From positions 1 through 33,006 of the forward strand of contig JAFTVV010000038.1 in NCBI GenBank assembly GCA_017465625.1: a stretch of DNA of 33,006 nucleotides, given 5' to 3'. This stretch comes from Oscillospiraceae bacterium. Its GTDB lineage: Bacteria; Bacillota; Clostridia; Oscillospirales; Oscillospiraceae. The notes beneath the pieces were generated by a model. That model ran no database searches. It was not told the DNA's origin and saw nothing but the letters and a program-made list of their open reading frames with translations. Shown one piece after another: positions 23,538-32,036 of the stretch. A program made the translations under genes and the position numbers. The number at the start of each line of letters is the position of its first letter. Position 1 is the first letter of the stretch.

Positions 23538-24128
23538 ATGCTCATCAAAAACTGGAAAAAGGATATTTTTACCGTTCCAAACGTATTAAGCCTTTTTCGC
23601 CTTGCTCTAATCCCCTTATATGTTTCCATTTACCTTACTGCGAAGGAACGAATGGACTATTATATTGCAGCGGTTATTTTGGCAGTGTCCTGTCTGACGG
23701 ATATGATCGACGGTCAGATCGCGCGGCGTTTTAATATGATTTCCGCCTTTGGAAAATTCCTGGACCCACTGGCCGACAAGCTGACCCAATTCACCTTAAT
23801 GATCTGCCTGTGTATCAAGCATCACGTTTTAATTGCTTTGGTGGTTTTGGTGTTCTGCAAGGAGGTTTTTCAGCTTATTGCCGCTTATATCCATTTCCGA
23901 AAGGGGCAAATGCTGAACGGCGCGCAAATCAGCGGCAAAATCTGCACCACCGTGCTGTTTATCAGTCTCATCGTTTTGGTGATGATTCCCGATATCTCCC
24001 AAAAAGCTGTAAACTGGATCGCAATTGTAGACGCCGTCTTCCTGCTCATTGCTTTTGCAGACTACATTCGGCTCTTCTGCAGTAAGAACACCAAGTATAT
24101 TTCGGTCAATAACCATAAAGAAGATTGA
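23538..24128 (+). CDS. pgsA: CDP-alcohol phosphatidyltransferase (phosphatidylglycerophosphate synthase-like)
   Basis: 196 residues from the ATG 6 nt after GGAGGG; the frame is open further upstream but only across the promoter. The full catalytic motif DG-x2-AR-x8-G-x3-D-x3-D is present (D58 G59 A62 R63 G72 D76 D80 within DMIDGQIARRF..KFLDPLAD), with several membrane helices. NVLSLFRLALIP (15-26) is typical of PgsA, which makes phosphatidylglycerophosphate from CDP-diacylglycerol and glycerol-3-phosphate. Another CDP-alcohol transferase (for example cardiolipin synthase of the eukaryotic type) cannot be excluded. A strong terminator follows. Confidence 0.85.
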   Translation: MLIKNWKKDIFTVPNVLSLFRLALIPLYVSIYLTAKERMDYYIAAVILAVSCLTDMIDGQIARRFNMISAFGKFLDPLADKLTQFTLMICLCIKHHVLIALVVLVFCKEVFQLIAAYIHFRKGQMLNGAQISGKICTTVLFISLIVLVMIPDISQKAVNWIAIVDAVFLLIAFADYIRLFCSKNTKYISVNNHKED

Positions 24129-24137
24129 TAAAATTAT

Positions 24138-24175
24138 CCCCCCAGAACACCATGGTGTTTTGGGGGGAATTTTTT
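24138..24175 (+). terminator. Terminator of pgsA
   Basis: CCCCCCAGAACACC / GGTGTTTTGGGGGG, 14 bp with one G-U pair, then AATTTTTT. It also lies just past the stop of the convergent ABC permease gene. Confidence 0.88.
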
Positions 24176-25295
24176 AACGATATTGCTTTTTCATTATGAG
24201 CATCCATAGCGCCGCCAAGATGATGTCGTACAGGAAAAAATAACCGATATAGGCGTAGTGATGCACGCCGGTGATGTAGAAGGTTGCCGGGAATAAAAAC
24301 TGGAAATACCGCAAGTCGGGCAGATGGTAGAAAATTGGACAGATTGCCAGCATCAGAACAAGCAGCACCGGAAGCAATGCCGCAGTAACCTGCCGTCCGC
24401 CGGTCAGCCTGCCCAGCAATGTTCCAAACAGCGTACATCCAATACACAGCAGGAAAAACAGCAGCAGCTCTGCCCACCACGGACCGGTCAGTCCTGAAAC
24501 GATCAGGCTGATCAGCACCGCAAATGCCATATAAAGCACCGAGGTAAGCTGATAGCCCAATTCAATAAAAGGCCGAAAACGGAAAGACACCGTAGAGAAC
24601 AGTCCCCGGTCTGTATCTTTGCGATAATAAAGCGCAGAAACCACACTGCACAAAACTACAAGCACCGTAAGGATTCCCCGTAAAGGCGTGATCAAATAGC
24701 TGCTGTCGGACCGCACATTGCCGTAAATATCCGTATACTCAAATAACGTGCCGGTGACTGTGGAGGAGTGGTAAAACTCCATCAGTTCCTGCCGGGAGAT
24801 GGCTTCCGCTTCAGGCGCTAAGGATTGCAGGTACTGCAAATACATCTCCTCTGCCCAGTATTTATAAACCGTACTGCTCAGCTTTTCGTGCGTCAGACGC
24901 AAAAGGGCATTATCAGTCTGCTCAATCACCTGAATGGGCGGATATTCCTGCTTCTGTCCCAGAAAAACAGATGCCAAGTGTGCCTGCAAATCAGCAGGAA
25001 TAATCCACGCAGCATCTGCTGCTCCCGCCTTGATCTGACGCAGAGCCTCCCCCTGGGAGGTTTGGGTAAAGAGAATCATTTCACTGCTCCCCAGCAGTTC
25101 TTCCACGATCTGCGTGCTAAAGGCATCCTGCGGATCTTCCTGCACCAGCAAAATGTGCACCATTCCGCTTTCTTCTTTCGCGCCTGCGGCAAATACAAGC
25201 ACCAGCAACGGAATCAGCATCATCAGGCACAAGTATGTGCCTTTTTTAAACAGCCGCTTGGAAAACATCCCAAACCATAAAAGTGCTTTTTTCAT
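24174..25295 (-). CDS. ABC-2 type transporter permease (second permease)
   Basis: 373 residues. One N-terminal membrane helix (about 21-38), an extracytoplasmic region of about 170 residues, then about five helices in 205-365. This is the ABC2_membrane_3/YhgE-like plan. The start overlaps the upstream permease stop by 4 bp (ATGA), so the two are translated together and likely form a heterodimeric membrane part for the ATPase at 26484-27152. Substrate unknown; a drug, peptide or envelope component export role is inferred. Confidence 0.85.
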   Translation of the reverse strand: MKKALLWFGMFSKRLFKKGTYLCLMMLIPLLVLVFAAGAKEESGMVHILLVQEDPQDAFSTQIVEELLGSSEMILFTQTSQGEALRQIKAGAADAAWIIPADLQAHLASVFLGQKQEYPPIQVIEQTDNALLRLTHEKLSSTVYKYWAEEMYLQYLQSLAPEAEAISRQELMEFYHSSTVTGTLFEYTDIYGNVRSDSSYLITPLRGILTVLVVLCSVVSALYYRKDTDRGLFSTVSFRFRPFIELGYQLTSVLYMAFAVLISLIVSGLTGPWWAELLLFFLLCIGCTLFGTLLGRLTGGRQVTAALLPVLLVLMLAICPIFYHLPDLRYFQFLFPATFYITGVHHYAYIGYFFLYDIILAALWMLIMKKQYR

Positions 25296-26482
25296 AAAAT
25301 GCCTCCTTTATGGTGGACAATCCTGTATTTGCGCACGCCTACGCAGACCGTGAAAAAGAATACAGAAAATGCAGTAAGCAGAAGTCCGGTTTCCTGCACG
25401 GACCGCCCCAACAAAACGCCCGAAAAATGGGTTTTTATTACACCGGTGGGCAGAAAACGGGCAAGCGATTGGATGGAGGCCGGGAAAAAGCTGATGGGAT
25501 AGATACATCCGGAGACAAAGCACATTCCCACCCCCAAAAGCATCTGCAGGATCACTGCACTGACAAGATGCTCGGTGATGCTATAAATCATCAGACACAA
25601 AGAAGCAATACACAGCGCCACGGGGATGCCGGCAAGCAGATACTTCGGCGCGCCCTTAGAAAACGCCCACATCGCCGCTGTGACCAGAATCAGCATAGAA
25701 AGACCGTACAGCATAAGCTCTGAAAGCACCTGCTTGAACGCGCCTACGCCTTTACTGCACAGCAGACGTTCCAGTCCATAGCTGTCGCGCACAAAAACGC
25801 CTGCAAAAGGAATACTCATCAGCATCAGCAATAATACCGACAGGCCGCACAGCAGTGCTTTTTCAAAATCAAGCCCCTCGGAAACTCCGATGTATTCTAC
25901 AGAAAACAGATTGTCTCTGTTGAAAATTTGACCGGCATAGAGGTTTGCAAGATTATTCATTTCCTGATAGGCAATATCCCCATGACCAAGGGCGGTCAGT
26001 GCATCGTACAGGGCAAAAGATCCCTGTTCCGAGCTCAGCACCAGGTTGGATACAGCCGCAGAAAGCTCCTGCTTTACCACGGTGAGAATGGTTTTGCCCC
26101 CTGTTTCACTGACAAATTTTAAGGGGATCAGTTCTCCCTGAAGGGCGTGATCCAAAAAGCCATCGGGAACCACAATGTATGCCGCAATTTCACCTGCGTA
26201 CAAAGCATCCGATGCCTGCTTTTCCTCCATCTCCACCAGCTCCACCGTGAAACGGGAGGCATCCATCGTCTGCGCCGCGGAAATGCCTAAGCGCAAAAGC
26301 GCATCATCCGCTGTGCCCACCATCGCAATGGTGAATTTCTCCGTGCTGTTCTCCGCAGACCAACGGGTCACGGTCGCCTGATACACCGCGTATATTCCGC
26401 AAACCAAAAACGCCGCCACCAGTATAACCAGCACCATCGTTTTGCGCATGCGCTTGAATTGTAATTGTAAGTATTTTTTCAT
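25292..26482 (-). CDS. ABC-2 type transporter permease (first permease)
   Basis: 396 residues with the same plan as its neighbour: an N-terminal helix (about 15-33), a large outside domain (about 40-215), and five or six C-terminal helices. Its ATG lies 1 bp after the ATPase stop codon, so the order ATPase-permease-permease forms one tightly coupled operon. No substrate-binding protein is present, which fits an exporter or a resistance/sensing transporter. Confidence 0.85.
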   Translation of the reverse strand: MKKYLQLQFKRMRKTMVLVILVAAFLVCGIYAVYQATVTRWSAENSTEKFTIAMVGTADDALLRLGISAAQTMDASRFTVELVEMEEKQASDALYAGEIAAYIVVPDGFLDHALQGELIPLKFVSETGGKTILTVVKQELSAAVSNLVLSSEQGSFALYDALTALGHGDIAYQEMNNLANLYAGQIFNRDNLFSVEYIGVSEGLDFEKALLCGLSVLLLMLMSIPFAGVFVRDSYGLERLLCSKGVGAFKQVLSELMLYGLSMLILVTAAMWAFSKGAPKYLLAGIPVALCIASLCLMIYSITEHLVSAVILQMLLGVGMCFVSGCIYPISFFPASIQSLARFLPTGVIKTHFSGVLLGRSVQETGLLLTAFSVFFFTVCVGVRKYRIVHHKGGIL

Positions 26483-26483
26483 A

Positions 26484-27152
26484 TTATATTTTTTCCATCA
26501 AATTATGGATATTGCCGTCATAGGCAAATGGGTGCAGAACACCGTCACGCATAATGTAGCATTCGTCACACATTTCCAGTTCGATGGGATCGTGGCTTGT
26601 CATAATCAGCAAGCCGCCGGATTTTTTATACTGAAAAAGGTATTGCAAAATGCCCTTTTTGCCGTTTAAGTCCAGCGCCGCTGTTGGTTCGTCCAGCAGT
26701 AAAACAGGCGGTTTTTGCGCCATCGCGCAACCGATAGACAGGCGTTTTTTCATACCGCCGGACATCTTTGACACCGTGGTTTTCAGAAAAGCATCCACGC
26801 CCAAAACCTTCAAAACACCGTCGGAGAGCTCTTTTTTCAGGGTTTGGCGGTCATACCACAAAAGCAGATTATCCCATCCGCTGAGTTCTTCAACCAAGGG
26901 TGTTCCCTGAGGAACATAGCCTACAAGATGCTGTCTTCTCTTTTCATCCTGAAACAGATTGCTGTTTTCAAAATAAAAAGCACCGCCATCTGCCCGCCGT
27001 ACGCCTGCAAGCAAGGACAACAGTGTAGATTTTCCGCATCCGTTTGCGCCTAAAATGCCAATACATTTTCCGCCTCCGGCAGAAAATGTAATATCTCGAA
27101 GCACCTGCTTTTTCCCAAAGCTTTTCGATAAATGTTCAATACGAATTTCCAT
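26484..27152 (-). CDS. ABC transporter ATP-binding protein
   Basis: 222 residues with complete ATPase motifs: Walker A GANGCGKST (35-43), Q-loop VPQG (80-83), signature MSGGMKKR (130-137), Walker B LLLDEP (151-156), and switch H187 in MTSHDP. It is first in the operon with two ABC-2 permeases. The ribosome site is weak (GGTGATAAA before ATG). No clear promoter was found directly upstream; transcription may come through the hairpin from the zinc-ribbon gene. Confidence 0.94.
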   Translation of the reverse strand: MEIRIEHLSKSFGKKQVLRDITFSAGGGKCIGILGANGCGKSTLLSLLAGVRRADGGAFYFENSNLFQDEKRRQHLVGYVPQGTPLVEELSGWDNLLLWYDRQTLKKELSDGVLKVLGVDAFLKTTVSKMSGGMKKRLSIGCAMAQKPPVLLLDEPTAALDLNGKKGILQYLFQYKKSGGLLIMTSHDPIELEMCDECYIMRDGVLHPFAYDGNIHNLMEKI

Positions 27153-27172
27153 TTTATCACCATTTATAGAAT

Positions 27173-27204
27173 ATATGGCGCCGATACGAATACCAGCGCC
27201 ATAT
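27173..27204 (-). other. Hairpin between the zinc-ribbon gene and the ABC operon
   Basis: ATATGGCGC / GCGCCATAT arms with a 14-nt loop and no clear U-tract on the minus strand. It may be an attenuator or mRNA processing/stability element. Confidence 0.5.
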
Positions 27205-27211
27205 TTGATAT

Positions 27212-29005
27212 TTAACCCATCAGCGATTCAAACATTTCCTCAGAAAGTCCCAGCGCTTCCAGCTTGCGCATCAGGCCTTCATAATCGAGGCTGTCCAGCC
27301 AGTTGTCAAACTGCTCAGGGTCATCAACATTGATGCCATCTGTGGGCACTTTGATTTCCACATCGCGCAAAAATGCCTGCTCGAGATTCAGGGAGATCAG
27401 CTTCTGCCCCATCATCGTAAGGGAAATCTGGAAATCGGTCTGCTTTCCGGAGGCAGTAACATCAAACTCAATGGCAATTGTTGACATATACACCATTGCA
27501 GCATTATCACCCATTTGGGCGGTTATTTGCTGTATCAGGTCACTGCCCAGTTTCAGCTTCACATTTGTCTTTATGACATCGTCTTTTTCGGTTGTCTTGT
27601 AATCCGCAGTTAAAAGATCTGCACCGGACACACAAAGGCTTAACGTGCCTTCATTTTCTTTCTGATCTGTTCCGCTGTCGGTGATGACAACGTCCCCGGC
27701 CACGAATTCTGCCGCGTACCGATCCTTCTCTTCCACACCGACGTAACGGAAAAGCTCTTCGCCGTCTACGTCCGTCACTTTACAGCCTGTGATTTGGAAA
27801 TCATTGTCCATATAGAATGTCAGACAAATTTCTTCCGTCATATCCAGATTGTTCAATTCCTCGCGCAGTTTTTCCAGCTGGCCGTCGATGGATACCAGAA
27901 ATTCATTGTAAAGGTCTTCTGCACTGTAGGGCTCATCCTCATCAAAGACAGGCATATCGGCAGCTATCTGCTGACCAAATTGCAAAATGACCTGCTTCAG
28001 ATCCTGGTCGTTCTTTGCTGTTTCCAGCACGGCAATGCACATATTGATGGCATTTTCTTCGCTCATATAAGCATCCAGCACCGTAAGCTTTTGGGAGATG
28101 CCGTCAATCTCTATGGTTTCGGAGGATTTTTTCACCTTGCCGAATCCATCCAGCAGCACATTGCTGTATTTCTTTAAAAACTTCTCCAGTTTTTCAGAGG
28201 AATAAGCGTTCCCGTTTTGATTCATCCGGCCAAGCATACTATTCATAAAGCTTTGGCCAGTCTTGTCATCAGAGAGGGTTATATACGCAGGCGTATCGAT
28301 CAGGCCGGGACACGCAAACCACTCCTTGTTATTCAGCTGATCGAAGATGCCTTCTAAACAAATCAGCTGCTCCCCGCCCATACCGAATGCGTATGCAATC
28401 ATACCGGTAGATGCTTCGCCATCAAACAGCATTTTCACATCCAGATTCAGGTCCTGCAGCCAGGATAAATTCATATCCATCCCCTGCTGAGCCATCGCTT
28501 CATCCAAAACGGAAACAATCTGGTCATTCAGCTCCAAGCTTGCCTGGGTTTGCATACCCCAACGGGTTGCATCGCCCATTTCTGCAAGATCCTCAGCGTA
28601 GTCCTCATAGGAATCAGCAAACTCATCAATGGACTTCTCGAAGCTTGTTTTCAAAAGTGCTCTGCCGGAGGAGGTTTTAATCTTGAACCAGGAATAGGCA
28701 GAGGAGAAATTGCAGGCAAGCAGAATAATGCCAATTGCCAGCAAGCCGATGATTCCGAAAAGAACGATCTTCCCAACCTTGCTCTTTTTCGGTGCAGGCA
28801 TGGTGCCTTCGGTGTTCAAATCCACAAAGGGCGTCTGCACATCCTCTTCGGCAATAACGTCCTGCTGAATTGCCGCCGTCTCGTCCGGCATCACCGATTC
28901 CACTACTTCCTCATCCAGCGGAATCAGCTCCTCAAGAGAACAGCCGCAATACGGACACAACACATCATTGTCGTCAACAGGTGCTCCACAGAATTTACAA
29001 TTCAT
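27212..29005 (-). CDS. Zinc-ribbon single-pass membrane protein with large outside domain
   Basis: 597 residues. An N-terminal zinc ribbon C3-x2-C6...C17-x2-C20 (MNCKFCGAPV, LCPYCGC), an acidic linker to about 70, a Lys patch, one membrane helix (about 79-99), then about 500 residues probably outside the cell. No enzyme motif is seen. The outside part alternates helices and strands (for example LELNDQIVSVLDEAMAQQG and YSAEDLYNEFLVSIDGQLEK). Many Firmicutes carry zinc-ribbon membrane proteins of this build with no assigned role. It has its own consensus-like promoter, and the ABC operon lies downstream on the same strand. Confidence 0.85.
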   Translation of the reverse strand: MNCKFCGAPVDDNDVLCPYCGCSLEELIPLDEEVVESVMPDETAAIQQDVIAEEDVQTPFVDLNTEGTMPAPKKSKVGKIVLFGIIGLLAIGIILLACNFSSAYSWFKIKTSSGRALLKTSFEKSIDEFADSYEDYAEDLAEMGDATRWGMQTQASLELNDQIVSVLDEAMAQQGMDMNLSWLQDLNLDVKMLFDGEASTGMIAYAFGMGGEQLICLEGIFDQLNNKEWFACPGLIDTPAYITLSDDKTGQSFMNSMLGRMNQNGNAYSSEKLEKFLKKYSNVLLDGFGKVKKSSETIEIDGISQKLTVLDAYMSEENAINMCIAVLETAKNDQDLKQVILQFGQQIAADMPVFDEDEPYSAEDLYNEFLVSIDGQLEKLREELNNLDMTEEICLTFYMDNDFQITGCKVTDVDGEELFRYVGVEEKDRYAAEFVAGDVVITDSGTDQKENEGTLSLCVSGADLLTADYKTTEKDDVIKTNVKLKLGSDLIQQITAQMGDNAAMVYMSTIAIEFDVTASGKQTDFQISLTMMGQKLISLNLEQAFLRDVEIKVPTDGINVDDPEQFDNWLDSLDYEGLMRKLEALGLSEEMFESLMG

Positions 29006-29041
29006 AAAAAAACTCCTTTCTATTGCGATGTTTACAATTCG

Positions 29042-29070
29042 ATTATACTATTGTACTTTCAAGATTGCAA
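29042..29070 (-). promoter_or_regulatory. SigA promoter of the zinc-ribbon membrane protein gene
   Basis: On the minus strand TTGCAA (29065-29070), 17-nt spacer, TATAAT (29042-29047), about 36 bp before the ATG. Confidence 0.75.
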
Positions 29071-29125
29071 GTTTTTTATCATTGTTTCCATTGGAGACCT
29101 TCCGCATACCCGTAAAATTTCCTGT

Positions 29126-29521
29126 TTATTTCATCAGTTCATCCGTAAGGCGCAGAACTTCGGGCGCAACTTTTGCACGCTCTTTTTGAAGTGTGCGGTT
29201 ATAAACGGGGTACGCAAGGCACACAAGCACTACACCCACAATGCCGGCACTGATGCCGATCACCATTGAAAGTACAGTCCCCAGCATTTTGCCAATATCG
29301 GTCATAATCAGGCTCATACCCAAACCCATAATCAGCGCGCCGATGATGCCTGTCACAAGAGAAGCCATGGTTGCTTTGGAATACACCCCGGCATCCAAAC
29401 GGCGAAGCTGCGCCATCTTATCCTCGGTTTTTTGTTCGGGAACATATTTTTTCCGGATTGCTTTGATTTCTTCCTGCTCTTTGGCAGAATATGTGTAACG
29501 AAAACGTTCTATATTTTTCAT
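29126..29521 (-). CDS. Two-helix membrane protein, paralogue of the one at 32037-32402
   Basis: 131 residues. A charged N-terminal segment (AKEQEEIKAIRKKYVPEQKTEDKMAQLRRLD), then two membrane helices (about 50-75 and 80-106) around the hallmark GLGMSLIMTDIGKMLG, and a charged C-terminus ending RLTDELMK. The hallmark, the YPVYN motif and the D-x-x-M-K end match the protein at 32037-32402. I recall such proteins being labelled dihydropteridine reductase in databases, but nothing here supports an enzyme. It follows the histidine kinase gene by 60 bp with no terminator, so it is probably in the same operon. Confidence 0.8.
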   Translation of the reverse strand: MKNIERFRYTYSAKEQEEIKAIRKKYVPEQKTEDKMAQLRRLDAGVYSKATMASLVTGIIGALIMGLGMSLIMTDIGKMLGTVLSMVIGISAGIVGVVLVCLAYPVYNRTLQKERAKVAPEVLRLTDELMK

Positions 29522-29581
29522 TTTGCACCTTCTGTTATTTTAATTCTTTTATTTGCTTTACCCTGTTTCTTCCGGTCTGTA

Positions 29582-30649
29582 TCAGCTTCTCCGGATTTTT
29601 ACAGTAAACGTCGTTCCGACGCCGATGGCACTTTCCACGCTGATTTCTCCCTGTAAAATGTCAATCACCCTTTTGACCAGCGCAAGTCCCAGTCCGTTGC
29701 CCTGAACGGAATGAGAGGTGTCACCCTGATAGAATTTTTCGAATATGTGTGCGCCTACTTCGGCAGTCATTCCACAGCCTGTATCCTGCAACCGGATGAT
29801 GGCGTGATGTTCGGTTGCTGTAAGCTGCAGTGATACAGTACCACCCTCCGCAGTGAATTTAAAAGCATTGGAAAACAGATTGTTCCACACAAGGCAAAGA
29901 AGCTCCGCATCAGCTTCCACCTGTATATTTTCTGCAATATCGGTTTCGATCTCAATATTCTTCTTTTCCCACACATTTTCAAACTGCAGCAAACATTCGC
30001 AAAGCTGTTCCCCTAAATCAAATGTTGTAACTTCGGGGAAAATCTGCTGATTTTCCAGGCGATTCAGCTTCAAAATGTTGGTCATCATTTCAGAAAGACG
30101 ACGGGAAGCGTCCGTTACACCTTTGGCATACTCTATGCGTTTTTCTTCAGTCAAATCGGGTGTCTGCAAAAGTGTTCCGTAATTGTTCATCACTGCAAGG
30201 GGCGTTTTCATTTCGTGGGAAACGTTGGCAATAAAATCCGTGCGCAGCGTTTCCACGCCTCCCAGTTCCTCTGCCATTTGGTTAATGGCCATAGCAATTT
30301 GATTAAAACCCTCCATACCGGAGCTTCGCATCGGCTCCATACGCACAGAAAAATCACCGGACATAATCTTTTCAGTTGCTTCCGTGATGATTTTAGTCGG
30401 GCGATCCACCATGATTCTGCGACGAATGTAATCGGCCATTTTAAAAAGAAATGTGATTAAAACCACGTTCCAAAAGGTCACCTTTGCGGCAGTACCAACG
30501 TTATCGGGAGTAATCGTGAGATCCATTGTATCTGCCAGGATGCTTACAAACAGCATCATACAGCACGACACGATAAACCCCACCGTCAGAAAAAACAACA
30601 GGAAGCTGCTGACCGATCCCAATATGCTTTTCAGTGTGGGTTTTTTCAT
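29582..30649 (-). CDS. Sensor histidine kinase with very short extracytoplasmic loop
   Basis: 355 residues. Two membrane helices (about 14-38 and 57-72) leave only about 18 residues outside, as in kinases that sense within the membrane or through a partner protein. A HAMP-like linker (about 75-130) is followed by the H-box FIANVSHEMKTPLAV (phospho-accepting H145), N-box NNLFSNAFKF, G1 DTGCGM and G2 GNGLGLALVK. All catalytic boxes are intact. The start overlaps the response regulator stop by 4 bp (ATGA). Nearby ABC transporter and small membrane proteins suggest envelope or antimicrobial stress sensing; this is inference. Confidence 0.93.
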   Translation of the reverse strand: MKKPTLKSILGSVSSFLLFFLTVGFIVSCCMMLFVSILADTMDLTITPDNVGTAAKVTFWNVVLITFLFKMADYIRRRIMVDRPTKIITEATEKIMSGDFSVRMEPMRSSGMEGFNQIAMAINQMAEELGGVETLRTDFIANVSHEMKTPLAVMNNYGTLLQTPDLTEEKRIEYAKGVTDASRRLSEMMTNILKLNRLENQQIFPEVTTFDLGEQLCECLLQFENVWEKKNIEIETDIAENIQVEADAELLCLVWNNLFSNAFKFTAEGGTVSLQLTATEHHAIIRLQDTGCGMTAEVGAHIFEKFYQGDTSHSVQGNGLGLALVKRVIDILQGEISVESAIGVGTTFTVKIRRS

Positions 30650-31317
30650 TTGATCACCGCCTTATAGCCAAGTCCGTGAACAGTCTTTATTTCAAAATCC
30701 TCGCAGGCAGACAATTTGGAACGGAGCTTTGTCATATAGACATCCACGGCTCTCGGTGCAGTATCACTGTCTGCATCCCAGAATTCATCCATCAGCTGCA
30801 TACGGGTAAATGTCTTTTTGGGATAGGAAAGCAGCTTGTACAGAATGCTGAATTCACGGTTCGTAAGGGAAATTTCCTCGTCACCAAGGTACGCGGTATG
30901 TTCATCGGCATCGATTACAAAACTGCCAATTTCAAGCTTACGGGAGGAAGCAATCTTGGCACGGCGAAGGAGCGCACCGATGCGCAAAAACAGCTCGTCC
31001 AAATCGATGGGCTTGACCATATAATCGTCCACGCCGATACGGAAGCCTCTTTGTTTGGAAGCAATATCATCACGGGCAGACATAAAGAGAATGGGAATAT
31101 GCTCATTGAGCTCTCTGACGTTTCGTGCAAACTCAAAGCCATCCACCCCGGGCATCATAATGTCTGACACGATCAGGTCAAACATATTATCATACATAGC
31201 ATCGTAAGCATCCTGGGCATTCAGGCACCCGGTTGCCTCATATCCGCTGTGATTCAAAAAAGAGCAGACCGTTTTATTCAGTTCCCGATCATCCTCAACC
31301 ACTAAGATCTTAAACAT
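30646..31317 (-). CDS. OmpR-family response regulator
   Basis: 223 residues. Receiver domain with acidic pocket VVEDDRE (D9/D10), phosphorylated D52 in LIVSDIMMPGVDG and K102 in MVKPID. A winged-helix DNA-binding domain (about 128-223) follows, with LTNREFSILYKLL, DAVDVYMTKLRSKL-like RAVDVYMTKLRSKL and KTVHGLGYKAV. It is cotranscribed with the kinase. An inverted repeat around its promoter (31330-31412) may be its own binding site. Confidence 0.95.
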   Translation of the reverse strand: MFKILVVEDDRELNKTVCSFLNHSGYEATGCLNAQDAYDAMYDNMFDLIVSDIMMPGVDGFEFARNVRELNEHIPILFMSARDDIASKQRGFRIGVDDYMVKPIDLDELFLRIGALLRRAKIASSRKLEIGSFVIDADEHTAYLGDEEISLTNREFSILYKLLSYPKKTFTRMQLMDEFWDADSDTAPRAVDVYMTKLRSKLSACEDFEIKTVHGLGYKAVIK

Positions 31318-31329
31318 AAGCGCACCTCC

Positions 31330-31412
31330 GCATATTGCTCTAATTTATTATACACTATAGCAGGCAAATGTTAAAGTTTTGTTTGCGTTTTGAAGCTTTA
31401 GAGCAATTATGC
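31330..31412. promoter_or_regulatory. Widely spaced inverted repeat flanking the response regulator promoter
   Basis: ATTGCTCTAA (31334-31343) and TTAGAGCAAT (31398-31407), perfect 10-bp arms 54 bp apart. Similarity extends outward to GCAT(A) / (T)ATGC. The promoter lies between the arms, a layout fitting autoregulation by the response regulator or DNA looping. Confidence 0.5.
31347..31374 (-). promoter_or_regulatory. SigA promoter of the two-component operon
   Basis: On the minus strand TTAACA (31369-31374), 16-nt spacer, TATAAT (31347-31352), about 30 bp before the response regulator start; its ribosome site is GGAGGTG. Confidence 0.7.
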
Positions 31413-31482
31413 CCTTATTAAAATATTTTTCGTTTTCAAAGTACGCAGTACACTTTCATGAATGTGCGGATTTTGTGAAATA

Positions 31483-31507
31483 AGGCAACGTCGAATGGAC
31501 GTTGCCT
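31483..31507 (-). terminator. Probable terminator after the FLxxKG triple-repeat gene
   Basis: AGGCAACGTC / GACGTTGCCT, perfect 10-bp stem, 5-nt loop, then TTATTT on the minus strand. The U-tract is weak. Confidence 0.6.
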
Positions 31508-31521
31508 GAACAATGCTGCAC

Positions 31522-32010
31522 TTATTCTTCTGTTACGGAAACCGTATATTTGCCGTCCAATCCTTTGGACTTCAGGAACGCATGAAATTCAGCTTCCAGA
31601 TTTGCGGCAGTTACCTCCGTTACTGCGATCTGAGGGTTACCTAAAGCATTTGCACGGGCAACAGCCGCCTGTGTTTCGGCACGGACCTTTGCGATCTGTG
31701 CGGCGGTATTGGCCGGAGCAGCCTTTGCGCCCTTCTTGATATTCTCAACCACCAGCTTGTATTTTGCTTTAATGCCCTTGGTGCGAAGGAACTCTGCGAA
31801 CTCCTTGTTGTCCTGCGCAGACTGCGCCTTGACTGCCTCAAATTCGGCAACATCAGCAGCGTGCTGCTTTCTTGCAGACTCGCCCATATTATTGAATGCC
31901 AGTTTAAACTTTGCGGCAATGCCCTTGGTATGGAGGAACGCAGAGAACTGATTGTTCAGCTCCAACATCTCCTGCTCGATTTCCTGCTGTGTCTTGGTTC
32001 TGTTTTCCAT
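31522..32010 (-). CDS. Soluble protein with three copies of an FLxxKG(I/L)xxK(Y/F) motif
   Basis: 162 residues from the ATG (MENRTKTQ) 9 nt after AAAGGAG; an ATG two codons earlier is only 3 nt from it. Three copies of one motif are spaced through it: FSAFLHTKGIAAKFKLAFNN (about 29-48), FAEFLRTKGIKAKYKLVVEN (about 75-94) and FHAFLKSKGLDGKYTVSVTE (last 20 residues). Lys/Ala/Gln-rich helical linkers with coiled-coil character join them. No signal peptide or membrane helix. Downstream in an operon (26 bp) of a two-helix membrane protein whose paralogue follows the histidine kinase. I do not recognise a named family. A scaffold or membrane-edge role with the small membrane protein is a guess. Confidence 0.8.
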   Translation of the reverse strand: MENRTKTQQEIEQEMLELNNQFSAFLHTKGIAAKFKLAFNNMGESARKQHAADVAEFEAVKAQSAQDNKEFAEFLRTKGIKAKYKLVVENIKKGAKAAPANTAAQIAKVRAETQAAVARANALGNPQIAVTEVTAANLEAEFHAFLKSKGLDGKYTVSVTEE

Positions 32011-32036
32011 TTTCATTTACTCCTTTTCAGATGTTA

